64,000 nt of DNA from Ricinus communis. Lineage: Eukaryota; Streptophyta; Magnoliopsida; Malpighiales; Euphorbiaceae. Below are positions 48,684 through 61,200 of the stretch, piece by piece; the first letter of the stretch is position 1, and the number at the start of each line of letters is the position of its first letter. The position numbers and the translations under genes are program-made. Below the pieces are notes generated by a model that saw only the letters and a list, made by a program, of their open reading frames with translations, searched no databases and was not told where the DNA came from. The stretch is taken from contig NC_063257.1 in the NCBI RefSeq assembly GCF_019578655.1, forward strand, positions 2,542,001 through 2,606,000, written 5' to 3'.

Positions 48684-50830
48684 GGTTTGGAACAGCAGCT
48701 AGTCTTGTCCCTGTACTTGGGAAGCATTCGCTCATATTATAGCATGTGTGAATACAAGGGCATACATGATCTCAACAATTATGTTGTGGTTTGGATCTCT
48801 TTTAATCTTCTGTTATATGACTGAAGCTTTCAGTTCTGGTTTTGCTTATTTGAATTGGATAACATGTAGGGTTTCTTATATTCAGTGCTAATGCCTTATT
48901 GATACTTGAGGTACGGATTTGAAAGAAAGTGTGGTGATAGTTCTGTACCTTGCTTCATAATTTATTAACTTATATGCAACTGTTTGCATGACCAGTTCCT
49001 TTAGTGTTTTGTGTTGTAGTTGCCTGCTTTTTGATTTTGTGTTGTCTATTTTGCATATGGAGCTGGAATCTGTCAACTGTCTATATGTTTCCAGGATTTG
49101 GAGTCTGTTGAAATGCACGGTTGCCGATCAGGAAATGATGTTGCAACTTTTGATCAATAGTCGATGTCTGCTATTTTCTAAACTCTACATATGAAGAAGT
49201 TCCTTTTGAAGTTAAATACCTCATCTCCATGAGGTTCATTTGTCAGTCTCCTCTCTCATCTCTCTTCCTGGATCTGATATATTCTTTTCTGGAGAGTTTT
49301 GGATGGCAGTTGGAAACAAAAAGCTTTTTTGTGCAGGAACATGGATTTGTGAGATTGATGTTCTTATTCTAATATTATCAACTCTCAAACTTGCAGTAGC
49401 TGCTCTTTATGATGCTTTAGCTTATCCTTGTCCCCTGGTTCCTGAAACTATCTGTTTATTGCGAGTCCAGACGTGCTAGATGCTATTTTTTACAGTCGAA
49501 CTTGGTTCTGTTGCTGCTACTGTTAGCATCATGTCATTCATGTCTGACATGGTGGTTGGAGGAAATCTTGGGAGTAGGGATCGGCAGTTCTTATTTTTCC
49601 TGATTTTCATTATTGGCTTCTGGTGTGAGTGGTTTGATTTGATTCCTTCCTTTTGGTGCCCTGGCCCTAGTGATGTTATTTGCATGAATTCTATTCTGAG
49701 GAAGATTTGTTTCCCCTTGCAATCTATCCAAGTATGATGACCTTGTGCTTTCTTGTCCTTTTCTACCCTCCTGTTGTGCTGTGTGCATTTTGGCATATCT
49801 CATTTGGTGCTGGAAACTGCTATGGGTTTATATAATCAGGTTGCAATAACTTTCTGATGATATTAATCTTTAAGGGTGTTGGATGAAATGTAGTTAAAGA
49901 GTTCGATCGTCTTAGGTGATGGCGGGTGTTCTGATGTGATGTCGAGTGTTCTGATGATTTGATGTTTGATATTTCAAGGCCGGTAGTATCCTGTGTGTTT
50001 TCAAGTTTTAATTATCTATTGGTGCGGCATGCAACTCCGTTTTGTTTGAAATTATCTGTTTTTTGGAACTGTCTTTAGTTATTTGTCTGTTTGAATGCAT
50101 GTAACTCCGCCTGTCGTGAATACACAGCCGGTCTTAAGCCCGGATTAAGGAGGAGGGTTGCAGTGTGATGGATTTGGTGCTAGTTTGGATAGTACTGGTT
50201 ATGGATCCTCAATCTTTTCGGAGTTTGAATTCTTCTTGATTTAAAGTTGTTCTGGAGTTCGCTTCCTAGCTGCTGTCGCTAGGATTTGTGTCTTTTAAAT
50301 TCTTAGCTTGGCTTGGATTTCAGGTTTTCACCATGTTTGACCTTTGTCCCTGATCTGAACTTAGTTTTGAATTCGTTGCTGTTTGAAAACTTGCCTCAAA
50401 TATGACGATGACCTACAGGGATAGGTAGGAAGGGGATAAGGTTGGAAAATGTTTATTTAACCCAAAGACGATGAGCAATGTAAGCTCTGTTTGACCCAGT
50501 TTAAAGACACTTTTGTTTCTTGCGTGTTTCAGGTGACATGTTTCTCTATGATGGTTTATATTTTTGTTCTCGTTTGGTACTACAATTTGGCGGTATAGGA
50601 ACATATTGCGAGCCTCAAAAGCTGGTGAGGAAAGAAGATGAGCTGCAATGGGTTTCGTCTCCCTCTCTGCTGCTGCTGTCTTGGTACAGTGTCGAAGAGA
50701 ATAGGAGGGTTTTGAAGGAATCATATATGAGCTCTGCATTTTGTATGAATGAGAAAATGATGCTCAGTTATGATTTTTATTTGGGTCAATTGGTTCTCGG
50801 TGGCGCTCGGTGACCATTTTATTGTTCAAA

Positions 50831-52229
50831 GCTTTAGTTGAGACTCGAGAAAAATATATTTGAATTTGATAGTAAAATTGATTCACTTTCAGTTGCTTTT
50901 CTAATTTGCTTTGTTATTTGCCGCAGTGTTAATTTGTTTGGTGTAGCGACCAGTTGTTCAATTGAAAATTTTTATATCTCATAAGTGGTATCCTTCAAGT
51001 GGCTTAATGTAGATTGTTTTTCATAAAATTTATTTTTCCTGGTCCACTGATGAAAAACTAACTATAAACCGGAAAAAATTGATTAATCAAATATTTTGCA
51101 AGATTTTAATTTTAATTTTCAAAAAAAGTAAGAAGTTGATAATTAGATTTCATTTTTTAATTTAAGAATTGATGGTTAATTAATTATGTTGTTGCTAGTA
51201 ATGTTTATAATGCCGCCGCTTCTTACCAATAAGTGACATTCGTAAGAAACAAATAAGCGCATGAGTGGGCAATAGCATTCGGTCAAAACCATATTGACAA
51301 GTCTATCGCATATTAAACTGAAACACAAAAATGAATTAATTGTTTGAGATTATTATTTGATGAGTAATTCTATCAAAACTTGCTAACGTAAAAAGTTTAA
51401 AATATAAGGATCCGGACGTGACATTAGTCATCAGCTATAATATTAGCTAACAGATCTAAACTGTTACTTCATTTAGTTTCATTCCTAGAGGTCTTAATTG
51501 GATTTTCATATGATAGGATTGTCTGATACTGAGGGTAGTTTTTCGCAAAAAAAGTGCAATCGTATATCGCTCGTCCCATATTTTACCTTGGTCGCTGTCT
51601 TATACTGTGTTTGTCTGATACTGGGGTCGACTGACCTTTTTCATGCACTATTGTGCAAGGTCACTTTATCTCTAGGGGCGCAAGCCCTCTCCTTTGGATT
51701 ATGTAAGTTGGGCTTCTCCGGACTGACTCTTGTTTCTTGCGTAAGGGCCGTTCTAAGTAGCCAAGACGCGGGGAGTGCGGTCTTAAGAAAGAATCTAATC
51801 ATCACGACCTTGGTCCCTCCGACTCCGAAACTGAAGAAAATTTATCCTGAACTGCAGCCGGTCATTCTCCTGTAGTATTCTTCTCATACAAGTGAGATGC
51901 AAAAGCATGATGTGCGGACCCTTAAGCCCGATTGTCAATGCAATAATTTTTTATTTTTCTAGTGTGACTCGTTTTTGTCAAAGCCCAACCGAAAGCCGAA
52001 GATAGAAGCCCAATATGGTCAGAACTACAAAAAAGATTGGATACGGTATGAACCGAAACCGAACAATCGTAAGAAAATTCAAAAGATAAAAATAAAAAAG
52101 AAAAAAAAGGACAACAACCAAAATCAGACACGCCTGCTGATCTCTCTCTCCATTGGTATGTCTATGCCTCTCTCAATCTCAAATCCTGCCACCTGAGAAA
52201 GCTAACCGAAGCTAAAAAGAAAAACAGAA
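50831..52229. other. Intergenic between the RNA locus and SEC3
   Basis: 3' flank of the RNA locus, AT-rich spacer, the possible organellar patch (51490-51890), and the SEC3 promoter and leader (about 51900-52229, with a TCTCTCTC run at 52140-52148). Confidence 0.5.
51490..51890. other. Possible mitochondrial DNA insertion (NUMT)
   Basis: Sharp change to balanced, about half-GC composition between AT-rich flanks, with an open frame of 125 codons at 51498-51875 that has no recognisable domain. Strings such as GGGGCGCAAGCCCTC and GACGCGGGGAGTGCGG have the flavour of plant mitochondrial DNA. It shares AAGTTGGGCTTCTCCGG with the patch at about 12680. Origin not proven. Confidence 0.4.
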
Positions 52230-55200
52230 ATGGCGAAATCGAGCGCTGACGATGAGGAGCTCAGGAGAGCATGCGAGGCAGCAATTGAGGGAACCAAGCA
52301 GAAGATCGTCATGTCGATCCGTGTAGCCAAAAGTCGAGGGATCTGGGGCAAATCTGGAAAATTAGGTCGCCAAATGGCCAAGCCTAGGGTTCTCGCTCTT
52401 TCTAGTACGTCAATTCTTCTTTTCCCTTTCTTCATTTCCTAATCATCGCCCCGCATTCTCGCCTTCACATGATATGTTCCTATTTTCTGCAGTTGTGTCT
52501 ACTTGTTAGTTATGTGAGGATATTAGAGCCAAAAAGAGCTAATCCATTAGGGACATTTCTATGTACTGTTAAGAATTTAGCTGGAGCTAAGTGCCGATAC
52601 TTGAAATGCGCTACTCACTTCGTTTTATAGTGAGTTTGTTTGGATAGCATTTACTGCAGGTTACTATATTGTCACTGATGTCCTGGAGGTCCGGATTGTT
52701 AGATCTGAAAAGAATGAATTAATACATTTTATTGCATGTGCAGGTTGATTTTAGCTCAGATTCTATTGGTTCTTGTGTAATTTAATTATCACAGTTCTGA
52801 TGTCAGATAATTTGTCAGTGAATATTCATTTATCTTTTGGAGTGCCATTGCCTAGTTATTTACTAGTAGTTGTGGCGTCAGGGACAAATGGTGTCGGGAA
52901 CTCCTTTATCACAGTATACAGAAGATTTTGATAATGTTATGCGACTTCCCTAGATCTTATTCACTTAGTTTTGCTTCGGAATGACAGTCCCAAAACTTGT
53001 TTCTACTAATTGAAAATATCCGTTAGATTGCTGTGCCTTTTAATTGCTTGGAAACCTCATATCCAGCTGCCTTGTTTACAGCACATAGCAGCCTATTATA
53101 GACACAAACAAATATATCACATGTCATGGTATTTATTACCTTCTTCTTCCATTTGCAATATGGCGAAATGTCTTGTTAGATCATATTAATGTCACCTCTT
53201 GCATGGCAGTATCAGTGAAAGCATTTTGTTTGTGCAGCAAAATCAAAAGGAACGCGGACTAAAGCATTTCTTCGAGTCTTAAAATATTCTACGGGTGGAG
53301 TCCTTGAGGTAATTTGACCTTCTAGTTTTTCACCTCTAAAGCACAACTATAGGGGTAGCCAGTGCCTAACATGATGTTTCATTGGGTTAGATTATATGTG
53401 TTAGGCAACCTTAACCACAAAGTTGGGTTGGGCCATCCTATAAGGGCGTCATTGATAGACGAGGCCATTGGCTCTTGGTAGAGCTAACTTCTTATGCCTA
53501 GAAAACTCTTAGGTTTTGATTTCAAACTTTCGCATGCTAATTTCCTTGAGAAAGCTGCAATGGCAAAGTTTGTGGATAGAAAAAAAAAAAAAGTTTGTAT
53601 CCTTGATTTTAACAAAAAATGCCTGGCTTTTCAAATTTGTGCACTAGGAACTGCAACTTGTATTGCTCACTGAGCCATCCAACATTTGACTGGTAACAAT
53701 GAACCTTGCACAATTACATGTTCATTTGAAGGATTGATCATACAAATACCTCATAGTGGAACGCATATTGGAGAAAGATAAAAAAAATTCCAAACTTTGC
53801 CATAGATTAAAAAAAATTGTGCCGATTGATGAATTACTTATCATGAATCTTCCAAAGGTTTAGGCTTTAAAATTATACATTGACTTTCTTGTGCAGCCTG
53901 CAAAGTTATACAAGCTGAAGCATCTTTCAAAGGTGGAGGTTATAGCTAATGATCCTAGTGGATGTACATTTACTCTGGTAATGGTTCTTTGATGATTCTA
54001 TATTAAATGTGGATATGTTGCCCAGTGACTATGTTAAGGATGCACTTGAGCAATTGAGAAAAAGGGGAATTTGAAATTGCTAAATGTTGTATTACTACAT
54101 ACATTTGTTGATCAACATTTCATTACTGAACTTACAGGGGTTCGATAACCTCAGAAGCCAGAGTGTTGCTCCACCTCAATGGACTATGCGCAACATCGAT
54201 GATAGGTAAATATGGTCACATTGAAAACAACTCTTTCTTCTTCTCTCCTTTCCCTTAATGAGGAATGGGTGTACAACTGAAGATGTGTTGTGTCTAATGC
54301 TTTTTCTTTTGGTCCATCTGTTATTTTGAATTGGTATTACTAATTCACTTGACTTGTGTCATTTAATTTTTTCTCTTAGGAACCGCCTTATATTTTGCAT
54401 CTTAAACATCTGCAAAGATGTACTTGCTCGTCTACCTAAAGTAGTTGGCTTGGATGTCGTGGAGATGGCACTTTGGGCTAAGGTACATGTGATGATTTTG
54501 TACTTCTCTTTTAAGCATTGTCGTTGAGTTGTTGCAGTCACTTATCTTCATGGTCAAAGCAAGAAGATAGAATTTAGGTAGATGGTATAACCAAATTGTC
54601 ATTGGGACTTCATCCATATGCCCCCAGGCAATCCTTACACTAGCAACTGGTTTAATAGACATACTCTCTGGAATTTCGTTTCTCCTTTGTATTTTGTCAT
54701 AGGGCCTTTGGCCAGGTATATTTGGAATGGAGTTCTAGGGTGAAGAATTGGGAGAGAGTTCTATCTTCTAGCATTTTCTTGTATGAAGTGACTGCTCTGT
54801 TCTAGCAGCCAGTCGCCACTACTTGATCAGAACAATCAACTTGGATGGTTATGATTCTATTGGTCCTAATTAGTGTTTATTTTTTATGTTTTAAGATGCT
54901 TCAATGGATAACGGATTGTGCACAGTATAAATGTAGAACTCTATTATTTTATGCTTTTTTTCATATTTTTCTTCGATTATTAACTGTGAGGTTGAGTTCT
55001 AGGTGATCTCTTATTAACTGTGAGGTTGAGTTCTAGGTGATCTAGAGCTGTCTGCAGTTAAATTTTGGATAGTTGGATATGCAGATCATTATGCATACTT
55101 TCCTAAAAGTACTTTTTTTATTATTTAATTGATGCAGGAAAATACACCTACAGTCACCAAGCAAACTAGTCAGGAAAATGGGCCTGTTGTGGCTGCAACA

Positions 55201-58200
55201 ACAGAAAGTGAGTTGAAAGTGAGTGTTGAAAAGGAACTCGTCTCCCAAGCTGAGGAAGAGGACATGGAGGCCCTTCTTGACACGTATAGTTTCTACCACT
55301 TCATTACTTGTAACATAGGACTATAGAGAGCTGGTTTGAACAAGGGTGGAAATGGAACGAAATAGCATGTTTAAGTCCCTAATTTTGAACTGCTCATTGA
55401 GTGTATGATATATGAGCATCGGACCTTAGACTTACCTGTAATTTATAGTTTTCAAGGATGCTCTTTAAGGATTAAGTGAAACAATAGGGGTTTATCCTTA
55501 GGGACCTAAGGTAGGGTGTTAATTCATTTGTTTGAACTTTTCGTTACATTTAAAGCTGAGTCAAATTTGTATATAATAAATGGGCTTGGGTAGAACTCAT
55601 TCCCAGAAGCTAGCTCAAAGGAAGAGGGTGCCCAATCCACTTATGTACACTATAAGTGCCCAGTAACCAAGCGATGTGGAATAAATACAACTTCACCATC
55701 ATAGACAAAAGGCCGGCTTTGATACCATGATAAATTGACTTGTGTAGAATGAGTTCCCAAAAGCTAGCTCAAAGGAAGAGGGTGCCCAATCCACTTATAT
55801 ACATTATAAGTGTCCAATAACCATGCAATGTGGGATAAATACAATTTCTAACAGTATAAAATATCCAACATGCGTCAGCTGGCCTACTGTTGTGGATACG
55901 ACCAAGTTTAGTGTATTAGGATATTCTTTTTGTTCATCTAAGTGACATCTATATTTTTTCACAACCATTCTCTTAGAGCTTGCCGTGCCACTTTGTCACC
56001 ACAGGGTTCTCATTTATAGAAGAAAAATATGTGTTGATTGTATGATAGTCCTTGTCCTACTTTTGGTCTTTATTTGTTGCTGAAAGACAGCTGCTGTATG
56101 ATGGAATAGTATTCATTTTTTTGTATGAATCTGCTGTACTACTGATTTGACATTTTGATTGTATAATGGGGTGCAGTTATGTTATGGGTATCGGTGAAGC
56201 AGAGGCGTTTTCTGAAAGGTTGAAGCGTGAACTTCTTGCTCTTGAAGCTGCAAATGTTCATGCCATCTTAGAGAGTGAACCTTTGATAGAAGAGGTGCAA
56301 TTTTGTTTAGTAGTGTAATTCTGTGCAAGAGCTTAACATCTCCCTTTTATATTTTTATGTTGTGAAATTCACTTAGGACACTTTTTGAATGTATATTTGC
56401 TGTGGCAAGGTAGATTTTCCCCATATCTCTTGTGGTTGACTTCTTTTAATATTAGTTTCTTCTTGCGTTGATGATATTCTTAATGCATTACTTATGGTAT
56501 TTACTGGTGTGGCTTGTGGAGTCATGTAATTCATTTGTTAGTTGACTGTTGATTGTTGGGTCTTTTAGGTGCTGCAAGGGCTTGAGGCAGCAACAAATTG
56601 TGTTGATGACATGGATGAATGGTTAGGCATCTTCAACATGAAACTTAGACACATGCGAGAAGACATTGAATCTGTAAGAGTATCATTACAGTAATTGACT
56701 TATGTACTGAATTTATGGTGTTTCTATGAAACCTGTGTTTTAGTTTCCTTGTCGTGCTGGGTGTCATGGGAATATGTATCGTTTTGCTGTTGCAGGCATT
56801 CATGTATGATCTTTCCCTGCAGATACAAGTCCTTTTTATACTTATGAGACAATTTTTAAATTCTTTTTAACAACTCCCATTATATATTGTGGTTCCATTT
56901 TGTTCTCTCTAAGGTGATAACCAGCTTCACCTAGGGATTTAAAATAATGTCAAAGAGCTAGTTTAGGGAGAAGTATTCAACTTCTCATGCTTGGCTTCTT
57001 TCCTTCAAACTTAGCTAGCAAGAAGAAAGATATGGTTATATGATATGCTTATCTTAAATTGATGCCGGTGACTTCTTATACTGGTGTTTAACTGTTGCTT
57101 TCATGGTATCCAGATAGAAACCCGCAATAACAAATTGGAGATGCAGTCTGTAAATAACAAGTCACTGATTGAAGAGCTTGATAAGCTTGTTGAACGCTTG
57201 TGCGTCCCTTCTGAAGTATGTACCCTTCACTTTCTTGTCTTTTAGTGATATGAGGGTAAGCATAGAAGCTTTTACATCTTCTAACAATGTTTCATTTCAT
57301 ACAGTATGCAGCAAGCCTAACAGGAGGTTCATTTGATGAGGCACGCATGCTTCAAAATATTGAAGCATGTGAATGGTTAACCGGTGCTTTGCGTGGTCTT
57401 CAAGTGCCTAATCTGGATCCTACTTATGCAAACATGCGTGCTGTATTTAGTCTTCCTCTTTTTCTTCATTTCTTACCAATTTAATGAGCAATCAGATTGT
57501 TGAAAAGATTATGTAAGAGATTAATTGCTAATATAACTAACCTGCATATGTAGCTGTATGTTTTGGAATTCTGTTTGTTTTCAACACGCTTTGCATTTCT
57601 CTTGCCTTAGGTTTTATGGAGTAACCATGTAAGTTTTATAGGATTATCAATCTGATTTGGGGCCTGATGTTTTAGGTTAAAGAGAAACGGGCTGAACTTG
57701 AGAAGTTAAAATCTACCTTTGTTAGGAGAGCTTCTGAGTTCTTGAGAAACTACTTTGCTAGTTTGGTCGATTTCATGATAAGTGACAAGAGTTACTTCTC
57801 ACAAGTAAGTCTTATCTTTGTGCTGCTTACATCTTGATAGTGATTAATAATATTGTGCTGGTAGTTCTAAGTATCAGTTCTGTGATTGCATAAAATAGCG
57901 GGGACAGTTGAAGAGGCCTGATCATGCAGACTTGCGATACAAATGCAGGACATATGCTCGCCTTCTGCAACATTTGAAGGTTAATTACTAACCTCCTGTA
58001 GTAAGTCTGAAAAGTTTCATATGGGCATTTCATTTTCTTTTTTCCTTTCTGAACGGTTCCTTTTTCCATTCTACTGTCAGAGTCTTGATAAGAACTGCTT
58101 GGGTCCTTTAAGGAAAGCATATTGTAGCTCCCTCAACTTGCTTCTTCGCCGTGAGGTCAAGCAACAGATTACTTATACTGGATAATTGTTGAGTTACTCC

Positions 58201-61200
58201 ATCATTTATGCTTATGTTTGGTGCTAACAGAAAAGTATCTCTTGCTTCTTAAGAGTTTCTTGCAAGCTTTGTTCCTCGCATTTATGAAGTTTTCTCATTC
58301 GTTTCAGGCCCGTGAGTTTGCTAATGAGCTTCGTGCTAGTACAAAAGCGTCAAGAAATCCAACTGTCTGGCTCGAAGCTTCCACAGGCTCCAGTCAAAAT
58401 GCACAAACTGCAGATACATCATCAGTTTCTGATGCTTATGCCAAAATGCTGACAATTTTTATCCCACTCCTTGTAGATGAGGTTGTTATTTTCTTTATGT
58501 GTATGCTGGAATTTGTTGCTGCTATTATTTTCTACTTTAAGAGTTTATTCATACATGGCTCAAACTGCAGAGCTCTTTTTTTGCACACTTCATGTGCTTT
58601 GAAGTTCCTGCATTGGTTCCCCCAGGAGGCCTTGCTAATGGTAATAGAAGTGGAAGCTACAATGATGAGGCCAATGACGATGACGATGACGATTTGGGTA
58701 TTATGGACATTGATGAGAATGATAGTAAAGCGGGTAATATGGCCAAATGTGCTTTTAATACGGTTCAAGTTTGTGTTTAATTATTACTGTGAAGCTTTGC
58801 CTCTTCTAGGCTGCAACACTTCAGCAAAAGTAATTTATTTTGCAGGTAAAAATTCAGCAGATCTGGCAGCACTAAATGAATCTCTTCAGGATTTACTGGA
58901 TGGAATCCAAGTAATTTATAGCTTTCATTGTTCCTTGTGTGTGTGTTTGTAATCACTCTTTTGTATATGGAGTTGCTTTGTCAGAAAGAGTTCCTTAAAC
59001 AGTTGGATGGATGCTTGCATCCTAAGTCATACATTTTGTTTTGGAGTTCACATTTATGCTCTTTGCATGATTTTTCATACTCATCTTTCAATACTGATAT
59101 TTGATTGTTCCAGTTACATTCCATGGGAATTTCATCTAGGCATGTCAGTTGGTGGTAGGATAAGAGTAATGTGTTTACACTGGTCCATATAATGTCTTAT
59201 GAGTGGTGTCAATTTTGTATCGTGATGTACCCATATTGTCACTATATGTATGACATGGGTGCATAGCAATCTTTCATAATTTCACTGGTGAATTTAGAAA
59301 CTGAAGTGCACAAGTGTTAAGTTCGATGAATGTGAGATTGTATTTTTGTAATAATCTTATGTTTTGTGAGATGGGGTTACCAAAAGATGTGGTGCACATC
59401 GATATTAATAGGTTTGCTAGAAAGCTTCCTGCCTTATTGGCTAGAGTTTTCAAAATTCTTACTAGCAGCAGCAGATATTGCTGGTAATTTAGAGAGTGAT
59501 CTTGGGCATACTTTATATCGTTAGTCTTTACTTGTAAGGTCTCCATTCAATGATTTCAGGAAGATTTCTATGCTGTGGTTGATTGGGCATACAAGATTGA
59601 TCCTCTACGGTGCATATCAATGCATGGGATTACAGAGCGCTATCTCTCTGGTCAGAAAGCTGATGCAGCAGGGTTTGTGCGTCTCTTACTTGGTGACCTG
59701 GAGTCGAGAATTTCTATGCAGTTCAGCCGTGTATGTTTAGTTTTGAACTGAAATGGATAATGGTCACAGATTCTTAATTATACCTCATGCTTACCAGGTG
59801 TCTTATGCTGCAGTTTGTTGATGAAGCTTGCCATCAGATAGAAAGAAATGAGCGTAATGTCCGGCAGATGGGGGTGTTGTCATACATACCAAGGTTATTT
59901 ATATTGTTGAGTCGGCGTATCTTTTGCTTTTTAAAGTAAAAAAGTAATTAATATATAACATGTCTTTGAAGCAATTGATCATTAATAAGGAGCTCATTGA
60001 TGCAAATAATTTGGATTTTTTTTGGTACTTCAGATGGCTGTTCTGACTTTAATGTTGATCCTGTGCTTTATAAACAATATGTCTATGTATCAATGAGATT
60101 TGATTCTACATCATATTAAGATGTTATCCTTTACCTGACAGGTTTGCAACTCTTGCAACTCGCATGGAACAGTACATTCAGGGACAATCCAGGGATTTGG
60201 TTGATCAGGCATATACAAAATTTGTAAGTAGACTTTTCTCATTGAATTATTGTTTTTTCAACCTTGTTTTCAGGTGCAATTTTACATTATGAGTATTGTT
60301 GAACAGGTTAGCATAATGTTTGTAACCTTGGAGAAAATTGCACAAACAGATCCAAAATATGCAGACATTTTTCTTTTAGAAAACTATGCAGCATTTCAGA
60401 ATAGGTATTCCTTATTTTCTTTTGTTTGTGGTGATTGGGCAAAGGTTATTCAAGCCTCTTCTTTTTCTTTTGATTGTATACCTGCTCATCAGAAGCAATT
60501 TTTTTCAGCTTGTATGACCTAGCCAATTGTGTTCCAACTTTGGCCAAATTTTATCACCAGGCAAGTGAAGCTTATGAGCAAGCTTGTACTCGTCACATCA
60601 GCATGATCATCTATTATGTAAGACGCCATCCTTCTACTATGTTTGCTGCTTTTCATTTGTGCAATCTTATGATGACATTACTTTGGCCTAATTCAATGAT
60701 GCTTGTCCTCTTTACTTCTGTAGCAATTTGAGCGACTTTTCCAGTTTGCCCGCAAGATTGAGGATTTGATGTACACAATTACACCAGAAGAGGTCAGTGT
60801 TTTGATCATCACATATCATCCATAGTTGACAATTTTGTGCCCATATCCATCATACAGTACCTCCATTAACATTGATATGAACATGAAAGCATTATGTCAC
60901 TATCAAGAATATAATTACTTCTAGGAACCTTGGCTAATAAATAATTGAATCGGCATGAGAAATGTAATAGTGGATCATTTCATGCTTCCAGACATTCCTC
61001 ATGGAAGTTGGAGCTTGAATTAAATCTGGGTGTTTGGAGGAAGGGAGGAGGGACACATGCACAATTGTGCATTCACCTTCATGTTTCATTGGCACATTTG
61101 CCATTATTATTGTTGGTGAGATGCATCCATCACTTTCTTTATATTCACATGCCATATACTTGTCACTGGCATAATATTTGCATGTCTGCGGAGTGAATTG

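Larger units (their letters stand above)
44155..50830 (+). ncRNA. Candidate multi-exon long non-coding RNA built of repeated splice-acceptor cassettes
   Basis: I do not recognise this locus with certainty. It follows a good TATA box, has T- and G-rich plus-strand composition like transcribed plant introns, and lacks any convincing ORF (the longest frames are about 100 codons and lie across repeats). Twenty or so short segments start with a pyrimidine tract and CAGG or CAAGG, like 3' splice sites. Examples have AG at 45049, 45177, 45339, 45554, 45724, 45845, 46089, 46252, 46512, near 46896, near 47032 and at 47198. They are related by tandem and segmental duplication. A GC-rich motif (ACACAGCCGGTCTTAAGCCC, then AGGAGGAGGGTTGCAG) occurs near the 3' end at 50121-50163. 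This organisation recalls the cucumber CR20 and tobacco/Arabidopsis GUT15 non-coding RNAs, which are described as heavily alternatively spliced. That is an analogy from memory, not a match I could check. The 5' and 3' limits are approximate. Confidence 0.5.

Noticed and set aside
44155..50830. Telomerase RNA, snRNA or tRNA-type Pol III gene
   Set aside because: I saw no plant upstream sequence element, no telomere-template string and no cloverleaf.
51498..51875. 125-codon frame as a real gene
   Set aside because: Sits in a compositionally foreign patch with no recognised domain, no splice context and no conserved motif. Treated as a possible organellar fragment instead.
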